Positions 57,983 through 64,000 of a stretch of DNA of 64,000 nucleotides are shown in pieces. Position numbers and translations under genes: made by a program. Every line of letters starts with the position of its first letter. The stretch's first letter is position 1. Source of the stretch: Prosthecobacter debontii (lineage in GTDB: Bacteria > Verrucomicrobiota > Verrucomicrobiia > Verrucomicrobiales > Akkermansiaceae); assembly GCA_945870855.1 (NCBI GenBank), contig CAMBTP010000006.1, positions 1 through 64,000 of the forward strand, in the 5' to 3' direction. The notes beneath the pieces were generated by a model. It made no database searches. It saw nothing but the letters and a program-made list of their open reading frames with translations, and was not told the origin of the DNA.

Positions 57983-58748
57983 GACGGAAGCGTTTTTCCA
58001 ACCAGTGCGACAACCACGCCACCGGAAGTGTCAGGATGAGATAGCCCACCGCCAGAGGGATGTAGCCCTCCAGTCCGGCGTAGGAACGGGAGATCACATT
58101 CCGGGTGTTGTAGAAATACTCCGCCACGCCGATGACACTGAGCAACGACGAGTCCTTGATCAACGAGACGAACAGTCCCGCCATGGCCGGCAGCACCCGC
58201 CTCAAGGCTTGGGGAAAAATTACATAACGGTAAACTTGGAACGGACTGAACCCCACCGCCCGCGCGGATTCCCATTGCGTGCGCGGGATGCTCTCCACGC
58301 CGCCGCGCAGGATTTCACCGAGATACGCACCTTCAAAAACCGACAGCAGCAGAACGCCGATGATCAGCTTGTCGTCGAGCCCGTGCTCGCCTAACGGCCG
58401 CGCGAGTAGCGGCGCGAAAATCACGAAATAGCCGAACAACAAATGCACGAGCAGCGGCGTATCCCTAACAAATTCAAGAAACGCCCGGCAGGTGCAGCGT
58501 ACGAAGACCAAATGTGAGCGCTGGCCAAGCATAAACAGCAGCCCGAAAAAGATGCTCCCGATCAGCGCCGCGAAGGAGATTCCCAAGGTGACCAACCAGC
58601 CATTCCACAATGCCTCCCGGTATTCCCAAGTCTTCGACCAATCCGCCTGTTTTCCTAAAACCGCAAAGAGCGACGTGCAGAGCCACGCGAACACCACCGC
58701 CAAAATCATGGCGACAAGGACATTGGCAAACAACTGGCGGCGATTCAT
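57972..58748 (-). CDS. Polar amino-acid ABC transporter permease (HisM/GlnP type)
   Basis: A 258-aa membrane protein with about five spans. The His/Glu/Gln/Arg/opine-family start LWNGWLVTLGISFAALIGSI and the EAA loop ARAVGFSPFQVYRYVIFPQA are clear. The segment CRAFLEFVRDTPLLVHLLFGYFVIFA is typical. A single permease gene implies a homodimer. It starts 15 bases after the binding-protein gene and overlaps the ATPase gene. Confidence 0.93.
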   Translation of the reverse strand: MNRRQLFANVLVAMILAVVFAWLCTSLFAVLGKQADWSKTWEYREALWNGWLVTLGISFAALIGSIFFGLLFMLGQRSHLVFVRCTCRAFLEFVRDTPLLVHLLFGYFVIFAPLLARPLGEHGLDDKLIIGVLLLSVFEGAYLGEILRGGVESIPRTQWESARAVGFSPFQVYRYVIFPQALRRVLPAMAGLFVSLIKDSSLLSVIGVAEYFYNTRNVISRSYAGLEGYIPLAVGYLILTLPVAWLSHWLEKRFRHET

Positions 58749-58763
58749 ATCTGTCGGCTTTCC

Positions 58764-59567
58764 TCACCTGAGAATGAATGGAATACCTGCCCCTTCGAGA
58801 AACTTTTTCTCCTCCTTGAGATACTTCTCCGCCAAATCATCGAATCCGTTCGACTTACGGAAATCGTCTATGAAGCCGTTCACCTGCGCTTTCAAATCAT
58901 CGCGCCCTTTGGCAATTCCGATCGCCCAGGACTCCTCAACGAACGGCTTGAGCAAGCCTCGCGTGGTGTCTTTGTTCTCCTTCGCGTATTGGTAAATGCT
59001 CAGCTGATCATAGATGAAGGCATCCGCGCGCCCCTGCACCACTTCCAAAACACAAGCGGTCTGGTCTTCGAACACCATCCGCTTCGCATCCGGCAGATTG
59101 TTGATCGCCCAAGTCTCGCCGGTTGTGGTCGCCTTTGCCGTGATCACTCGACCCGGACGCCTCAAATCATCGATGGACTCGATGCCCGATTCTTTTTTTA
59201 CCAACAGCGCAAGTCCGGTGAACGCGTAGGGATTGGAAAAATCAATCGACTGCCGGCGCTCGTCGGTAGCGGTCATGGAGGAAATGATCAGGTCGATATT
59301 GCCCGTTTTGAGTGCGGGGATAAGCCCGGAAAAACTCATCGGGACAATCTGCAGCGGGCGGTCGAGATGCTTTGCCAGCGCCTCCGCGAGCATGACGCTC
59401 ACGCCATCGGGATTTCCCGCCTTGTCCTGCATTTCAAACGGCGGATAGCTCAGCTCCATCCCGATCCTTAGCACCGAGCCTTTGCCCGTGGGCTTTGATT
59501 GATCGCCACATCCGCTGGCAGCGACGCTGCACCCAGTGAGAATCAGGAAACGGCGGCGATCAATCAT
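58764..59567 (-). CDS. Polar amino-acid ABC transporter substrate-binding lipoprotein
   Basis: A 267-aa family 3 extracellular solute-binding protein. The N-terminus MIDRRRFLILTGCSVAASGC has both a twin-arginine motif and lipobox-like ASGC, so Tat-exported lipoprotein is likely. Binding-fold marks are LRIGMELSYPPFEMQDKAGN, GVSVMLAEALAKHL and DLIISSMTATDERRQSIDFS. Such proteins bind Gln, Glu, His, Arg, Cys or similar; the ligand is not fixed by the sequence. First gene of a three-gene operon. Confidence 0.92.
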   Translation of the reverse strand: MIDRRRFLILTGCSVAASGCGDQSKPTGKGSVLRIGMELSYPPFEMQDKAGNPDGVSVMLAEALAKHLDRPLQIVPMSFSGLIPALKTGNIDLIISSMTATDERRQSIDFSNPYAFTGLALLVKKESGIESIDDLRRPGRVITAKATTTGETWAINNLPDAKRMVFEDQTACVLEVVQGRADAFIYDQLSIYQYAKENKDTTRGLLKPFVEESWAIGIAKGRDDLKAQVNGFIDDFRKSNGFDDLAEKYLKEEKKFLEGAGIPFILR

Positions 59568-59646
59568 GGGCTGACGATAGCTGGATATGTTCCGGGCGAA
59601 AGGGTGGAAATGACTCTTTTTATCTCGCTCGATAGACCGGTTACCA

Positions 59647-59679
59647 AAAACCCGCCGTCCTTGCGGAGCGGCGGGTTTT
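59647..59679. terminator. Bidirectional terminator between fusA and the amino-acid transporter operon
   Basis: AAAACCCGCCG and CGGCGGGTTTT form an 11-bp stem with an 11-base loop. Read on the minus strand it ends fusA transcription, as the AAAA/TTTT ends give a U-run. It lies about 35 bases beyond the fusA stop, with the REP-like unit 59685-59715 in between. Confidence 0.75.
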
Positions 59680-59684
59680 GAATT

Positions 59685-59715
59685 GGAAGATGCGGACTGA
59701 AGATCCGCGGTCCGT
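59685..59715. repeat. REP-like palindromic unit after fusA
   Basis: GGAAGATGCGGACTGAAGAT-CCGCGGTCCGT. GCGGA pairs with TCCGC around a short loop. One-base variant of 51983-52013. It abuts the fusA stop codon. Confidence 0.6.
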
Positions 59716-61811
59716 TACTTGGCAGCGCGGAGGGCTTCTTCTTTGGCCTTGGCCTTGGCGATGACGTCGTCGGAGACGTTTTTCGGGCAGGGGGCGTAGT
59801 GGGAGAACTCCATGGAGAACTGGCCGCGGCCGGAGGTCATGGTGCGGAGGTCGCCGATGTAGCCGAACATCGCGGAGAGCGGTGCTTCGGCTTTGACGCG
59901 GATGCCGCCGGGAGTTGGCTCCTGGCCTTGGATCATGCCGCGGCGGCGGTTGAGGTCGCCGATGACGTCGCCGACTTTTTCTTCGGGAGCGAAGACGTCT
60001 AGTTTCATCATGGGCTCAAGAATTTGTGGGCCGCACTTGACCATCGTCTGGCGATACGCGGCTTTCGCAGCGATTTCGAAGGCGATGTTGCTGGAGTCAA
60101 CGGCGTGGAAGCCACCTTCGTTGAGCGTGACCTTGAAGTCCAAGCAGGGATATCCCGCGAGTGGTCCTTTACTGACGCAGGTTTTAAAGCCTTTTTCGAC
60201 GGCGGGGATGAACTCTTTCGGGATGCTGCCGCCGGTGACTTTGGACTCGAAGATGAAGCCAGAGCCGACTTCGCCGGGCTCGATGGTGTAGTCGATTTTC
60301 GCGAACTGCCCGGAACCACCCGACTGTTTCTTGTGGGTGTAGCTGTCGTTGAGGGATTTGGTGATCGTTTCACGGTAAGCAACCTGCGGAGCACCGACGG
60401 TGACCTCGACCTTGTGAGTGCGCTTGAGGATGTCGATTTTGATGTCGAGGTGGAGCTCGCCCATGCCTTTGAGGATCATCTCGTTGGTTTCCTCGTCGGT
60501 TTCGATACGGAAGGACGGATCTTCCTGGATCATCTTGCCGATGGCGTTGGCGAGCTTTTCAGCGTTTGCCTTATCCTTGGGGGCGACGGCGATGGAAATG
60601 ACGGGATCAGGGAAAACCATCGGCTCGAGGGTGGCTGGGTTTTTCTCGTCGCAAAGGGTGTGACCGGTTTGGACGTTTTTGAGACCCACGATGGCAACGA
60701 TGTCGCCCGCTTGTGCGGAGTCGATTTCCTTGCGGTCATCGGCGTGCATTTCGACCATGCGGCTGATGCGCTCGGTTTTGCCGGTGAACGAGTTGAGGAC
60801 GGTATCGCCCTTCTTGATCGTGCCCGAATAGATGCGGGTGAAGGTGAGCGCACCGAACTTGTCATCCATGATCTTGAACGCCAGGCCGCGGAATGGGGCG
60901 GTCGGGTCGATGACGGCGAAATTGCCGGTTGGGGCGCCTTCGGCATCCACTTCGGGGAGTGGCTTGACGTCGAGCGGGTTAGGCAGGTAATCGACGACGG
61001 CGTCGAGGACGAGCTGGAGGCCTTTGTTTTTGAACGATGAACCGCAATAAGTTGGGAAAAATACCAGATTGACCGTGCCCTTGCGGATGCATTTTTTGAC
61101 ATCATCGATGCTTGGTTCGGTGCCATCGAGGTAGGCTTCCATGACCGCGTCGTCTTGCTCGACGGCGGTCTCGATGAGTTGGGCGCGATATTCCTTGGCC
61201 TTGTCCACCATATCGGCGGGGATTTCCTCGATTTTGAAATTTTCGGGTTGGCCGGATTCGTCCCAGATGTGGGCTTTCATGGTGAGGAGATCGACGACGC
61301 CGACGAACTCAGATTCCGTGCCGATGGGCAGAACCATAACGAGTGGAGTTGCGCCGAGGATCTTTTTCACTTGGGCGACAACGCGGTAGAAATCCGCGCC
61401 GATACGGTCGAGTTTATTGACATAAATAACGCGGGAAACACCGGAATCGTTGGCGTAGCGCCAGTTGGTTTCCGATTGTGGTTCCACACCACCAGAGCCG
61501 CAAAACACGCCGACGCCGCCGTCGAGCACTTTAAGAGAGCGGTAAACCTCGATAGTGAAGTCCACGTGGCCGGGGGTATCGATGATGTTGAACTGGTGCT
61601 CTTTCCAGAAGCAAGTGGTGGCGGCGGATTGAATGGTGATGCCGCGCTCGGCTTCTTGATCCATAAAGTCCATGGTGGATGCACCGTCGTGCACTTCGCC
61701 GATCTTGTGGATCTTGCCGGTGAGTTTGAGGATACGCTCGGTGGTGGTGGTTTTGCCGGCGTCAACGTGAGCGAAAATGCCGATATTGCGGTATTTGGAG
61801 AGGTCTTTCAT
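59715..61811 (-). CDS. fusA: Translation elongation factor G
   Basis: A 698-aa translocase GTPase, typical bacterial length. G1 is [16 protein letters not shown], switch and G3 [13 protein letters not shown] and [13 protein letters not shown]4 [12 protein letters not shown]. Domains II-V follow, including the domain IV segment [16 protein letters not shown] and domain [22 protein letters not shown]-like sequence ([17 protein letters not shown]). It moves tRNAs and mRNA through the ribosome and helps recycle it. Here it stands alone, not in the str operon with rpsL, rpsG and tuf. Confidence 0.97.
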   Translation of the reverse strand: MKDLSKYRNIGIFAHVDAGKTTTTERILKLTGKIHKIGEVHDGASTMDFMDQEAERGITIQSAATTCFWKEHQFNIIDTPGHVDFTIEVYRSLKVLDGGVGVFCGSGGVEPQSETNWRYANDSGVSRVIYVNKLDRIGADFYRVVAQVKKILGATPLVMVLPIGTESEFVGVVDLLTMKAHIWDESGQPENFKIEEIPADMVDKAKEYRAQLIETAVEQDDAVMEAYLDGTEPSIDDVKKCIRKGTVNLVFFPTYCGSSFKNKGLQLVLDAVVDYLPNPLDVKPLPEVDAEGAPTGNFAVIDPTAPFRGLAFKIMDDKFGALTFTRIYSGTIKKGDTVLNSFTGKTERISRMVEMHADDRKEIDSAQAGDIVAIVGLKNVQTGHTLCDEKNPATLEPMVFPDPVISIAVAPKDKANAEKLANAIGKMIQEDPSFRIETDEETNEMILKGMGELHLDIKIDILKRTHKVEVTVGAPQVAYRETITKSLNDSYTHKKQSGGSGQFAKIDYTIEPGEVGSGFIFESKVTGGSIPKEFIPAVEKGFKTCVSKGPLAGYPCLDFKVTLNEGGFHAVDSSNIAFEIAAKAAYRQTMVKCGPQILEPMMKLDVFAPEEKVGDVIGDLNRRRGMIQGQEPTPGGIRVKAEAPLSAMFGYIGDLRTMTSGRGQFSMEFSHYAPCPKNVSDDVIAKAKAKEEALRAAK

Positions 61812-61903
61812 GCCTTATGTGTGTGGTGGTCTGACCGCCAAACAGATCGGCGGGGGCGGGTTTTTAGACGAGGATGCGGCTTTTGCAACCTTTGATTGTG
61901 TTT

Positions 61904-62722
61904 TCAGCACAAGCGGATCATGTCCTTTACGAACTGGCACCAGAGAAAGAGGATTCCTCGGCAGGAATATTTAAAATGGCCGTCGCCGGTGAGTTGGATG
62001 ATGCCGGACTTGAGGTTGTGATCCACTTGGTGACGCATTTCGGACTCGATTTCGCTTTCGATGTTCTCCGGGTTGGGAACACGGAGTTCGGCGGAGTTGA
62101 TTTTCATCCGCGCAAGGAATATTTGGTGATCTGCCAATATCTGGTGGAAGCAGGATTTCTCGCAGGGGACGTGGTTCCACTTAAGGTTAGGCGAGCAGCG
62201 GAGGGTGGGGGCGAAGGGGAAATTCGTGGTGCGCCAGGTGCGCCCGGAGGAGTCGGTGGAGGTCACGGAAATGAAAGCGAAGGCGACTTCCTCCTGCTCG
62301 CAAAGGCAGACGGAAGCGATGGCGCGCTCTTCCGGGTGCCAGAAGAGGCGGAAGTGCTGCTGCATGCCAGACCATTGCCAGCCGCAATCAGAGACATGCT
62401 CGAAGCCGGCCTCCTCCATGCCCGCTGCAGCCTCGATGGCGTTGGGAAAAAAGGAGGGGTTCGGTAGATCCTTGTGGCGCAGGCGGTTGTTGAGCGGCAT
62501 CCGCAGGTGGCGGACGTGGGTGAGCAACTCGATCCATGGCAGGAAAAACCACAGGCAGGCGCCCGCGATTCCAGCGAAGATATTTCCGCTGATGAAGTAG
62601 AAGAACGAGAAAGTGGCGAAGAGGAAGACCAGTGCGCCGAGCTTGCGGGCGCAGTTTTTTCGGGCCGACCTCAGCGCCATGGCCATCACGAAGAGGCCGA
62701 TCACGATCAATGTTTCACGCAT
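61904..62722 (-). CDS. Hypothetical membrane protein with cytoplasmic C-terminal domain
   Basis: A 272-aa protein of unknown function. Residues 1-60 hold two or three hydrophobic spans (TLIVIGLFVMAMAL and ALVFLFATFSFFYFISGNIF with AGIAGACLWFFLPWIELLTH). The remaining 200 residues are soluble, with several Trp, Cys and His residues (DCGWQWSGMQQHFRLFWHP). No known motif seen. It sits upstream of fusA on the same strand with a 92-base gap, and just downstream of the aminopeptidase-like gene. Codon pattern and lack of interruptions suggest a real gene. Confidence 0.65.
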   Translation of the reverse strand: MRETLIVIGLFVMAMALRSARKNCARKLGALVFLFATFSFFYFISGNIFAGIAGACLWFFLPWIELLTHVRHLRMPLNNRLRHKDLPNPSFFPNAIEAAAGMEEAGFEHVSDCGWQWSGMQQHFRLFWHPEERAIASVCLCEQEEVAFAFISVTSTDSSGRTWRTTNFPFAPTLRCSPNLKWNHVPCEKSCFHQILADHQIFLARMKINSAELRVPNPENIESEIESEMRHQVDHNLKSGIIQLTGDGHFKYSCRGILFLWCQFVKDMIRLC

Positions 62723-62812
62723 AAAGTTTCAAGTTTCAAATTTCAACGAAGAGTAAGCCTGAAGATAGAGCTGATTCTAAAACTTGAATTTTGAATGTTG
62801 AGATTTGAATTT
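62723..62812. repeat. AT-rich low-complexity spacer of the AAATTTCAA/TTGAATTTTGAA type
   Basis: AAGTTTCAAGTTTCAAATTTC and TTGAATTTTGAATG... fill the gap between the aminopeptidase-like and membrane-protein genes. Similar strings occur at 28725-28750, 30985-31080 and 32440-32466. They are made of short near-repeats in which the two halves are roughly complementary. Confidence 0.5.
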
Positions 62813-64000
62813 TCAGCCTGCAAGTGCCTGCATGAGATATTCGGATGGGCGGAAATTCTCGATGAGGACTTCCTGCTGTTCGCCGCGGTTCATGCGGACT
62901 TGGAGTAGGTTGAAGTTCGGCGTCTTGTGCGGGGCGAAGAGGATGTCGTCGTGGGTGGCGTTCTCGTGTTTCTTAAACATGCCCGGTAGGATGTCGCCGC
63001 CGAGATGGTCGTCGCGGCCAGTGGCGAGGTGGCAGGTGCCGAGGATTTTTTCGTCCTGAATATCGGCGTAGGAAACGGGTAGCACCTGGGTGCCGAAGCC
63101 GAGCTCGCCGAGGGTGCCGGTCATGGGGTCGTCGGCTAGGCGGGCGTTGTGGGCGTCGATAGTGGCCTGGTTGCCCTCGATCAGGGTGGAGCGGTAAATG
63201 CAGCGGTCTTTCACATCGAGCACGCCGAGGGTGCCGTCCTCGTATTTCATTGGGAATTGGCCGTTCGCGTCGGTGGGGACGAAGTAGACTTCACCGGCGG
63301 GCAAGTTCGCGATGTCGGGTTTTTCTCCTAGGCAGAGACCGTGGGATTTCTGTGCGTCCTGTGCTTCTAAGCCGAGGCTAGCGGTGAGAATACGGCCGTC
63401 TTGGAGCTGGAAGTCGATTTCGATGGAATCGGCATTAGTGAGGGCGAGGCGGAGCTTTTCCGCGTCGCGGGACACTTCTCGGTAATCGACGGCGAGGCCG
63501 GATTTGAGGATAACTTCGTTGAGTCCGTGGAGGGTGGCTCCGCGGAATCCGAATTCGCGTGCTTTAGCGGTCAGCGGAGCGGTGGCGGACCAGGTGGAGA
63601 TGCAGAGAATGAGGTCGTATTGCGGGTAGATATCGCGGTCGAGGGAGAGTTCCTCGCCGTTGGTATCCCAAACTTCGTCGGTGAGGTCGAGGTTGGAGCC
63701 GCGGGTGTAGCGGTAAGCGAACATCTCGCCTCCGGTCATGCCGAGCCTCGCCATAGCGTGGTCGCGGAGGGCTTCGTAGAAATATTTGTAGGCATTTTTC
63801 TGGATCGGAAAACCGTCTTCGTTCAGGAAAGCGAAGTCCTTGATGAGCGCGGCAGGTTCGTCGAAATCTAAAAGGATGCAGACGCGGCAGCCTTTGGTTG
63901 GCTCGAAAACCGTATGAAGAAGGCGGACGACATCGAATTCGGGGAATTTCCGCTTCTCGGGATTTAGTAAAATCTCTGGAGAGAGATAATCCGGCAGGTT
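62813..64000 (-). CDS. Aminopeptidase-like protein (M29-type resemblance), N-terminus outside the window
   Basis: The track begins the gene at 63754, but the frame stays open to base 64000: the upstream codons read FPEFDVVRLLHTVFEPTKGC and DEPAALIKDFAFLNEDGFPI without a stop. The visible 395 residues include ATLHGLNEVILKSGLAVDY and KPDIANLPAGEVYFVPTDAN, resembling the glycine-proline 'LPAGEV' block of M29 aminopeptidases, and LGTCHLATGRDDHLGGDILP with candidate metal-binding His/Asp. The family call is tentative. Downstream lies 90 bases of AT-rich low-complexity DNA. Confidence 0.55.
   Translation of the reverse strand, partial: NLPDYLSPEILLNPEKRKFPEFDVVRLLHTVFEPTKGCRVCILLDFDEPAALIKDFAFLNEDGFPIQKNAYKYFYEALRDHAMARLGMTGGEMFAYRYTRGSNLDLTDEVWDTNGEELSLDRDIYPQYDLILCISTWSATAPLTAKAREFGFRGATLHGLNEVILKSGLAVDYREVSRDAEKLRLALTNADSIEIDFQLQDGRILTASLGLEAQDAQKSHGLCLGEKPDIANLPAGEVYFVPTDANGQFPMKYEDGTLGVLDVKDRCIYRSTLIEGNQATIDAHNARLADDPMTGTLGELGFGTQVLPVSYADIQDEKILGTCHLATGRDDHLGGDILPGMFKKHENATHDDILFAPHKTPNFNLLQVRMNRGEQQEVLIENFRPSEYLMQALAG

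Overview
The window reads as a chromosomal segment of a Gram-negative, GC-rich bacterium, most likely a member of the Verrucomicrobiota (Verrucomicrobiaceae-like). The evidence is a meso-DAP-type MurE, two TonB-dependent receptors, lipoprotein maturation (Lnt) and an RND pump with outer-membrane partner, which indicate an outer membrane. A LysM gene sits inside the division/cell-wall cluster, and Uma2, four-helix-bundle and RAYT genes occur together with many palindromic intergenic repeats. The taxonomic call is inference from gene style, not from a marker search.

Layout. 1-9.4 kb: an exported-protein gene end, a purT remnant, then a tight plus-strand run rsgA-mscS-miaA, a small antisense membrane ORF, hemX-like and hemA. 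A REP-like repeat pair flanks a RAYT transposase gene, followed by an rsmC-like methyltransferase and a PIN toxin-antitoxin pair. 9.4-10.7 kb: hemL. 11-22.6 kb: the dcw cluster mraZ-rsmH-ftsL-ftsI-murE-murF-mraY-murD-lysM-ftsW, with many stop/start overlaps. It ends at ftsW; murG, murC, murB, ftsQ, ftsA and ftsZ are not here. 22.7-31 kb (mostly minus): panC, pgsA, a Tat-exported M15-like peptidase, lnt, a HAD phosphatase, leuD, a Uma2 gene and leuC. 31-32.2 kb: holA on plus. 32.2-32.7 kb: two 172-bp MITE-like repeats with inverted ends.

32.7-43 kb: a TonB receptor, a histidine kinase and an NtrC-like regulator that lacks the GAFTGA loop. Next comes a probable 5.4-kb integrative island: tyrosine recombinase, a second TonB receptor and a second RAYT. 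It is bounded by a near-perfect duplication of the regulator's 3' end (attL/attR-like). 43-51.5 kb: a secreted terpene-cyclase-repeat protein, a TIM-barrel isomerase-like protein, an 84-bp DNA cloverleaf repeat, and an RND pump, adaptor and outer-membrane factor. 51.5-59.6 kb: a CopG antitoxin with a truncated PIN toxin, a branched-chain amino-acid ABC transporter (liv) interrupted by a four-helix-bundle gene flanked by inverted repeats, and a polar amino-acid ABC transporter. 59.7-64 kb: fusA, a membrane protein and a partial aminopeptidase-like gene.

How the parts fit. The dcw genes make lipid-linked peptidoglycan precursor and the FtsW-FtsI synthase pair. The hemX-hemA and hemL genes supply the first steps of tetrapyrrole synthesis. 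The most interesting material is the repeat layer: at least six families of palindromic or inverted-end repeats sit exactly at gene ends, two RAYT genes are present to act on them, and one repeat pair appears to have been translated into the N-terminus of RsmH. No CRISPR array, rRNA or tRNA was recognised.
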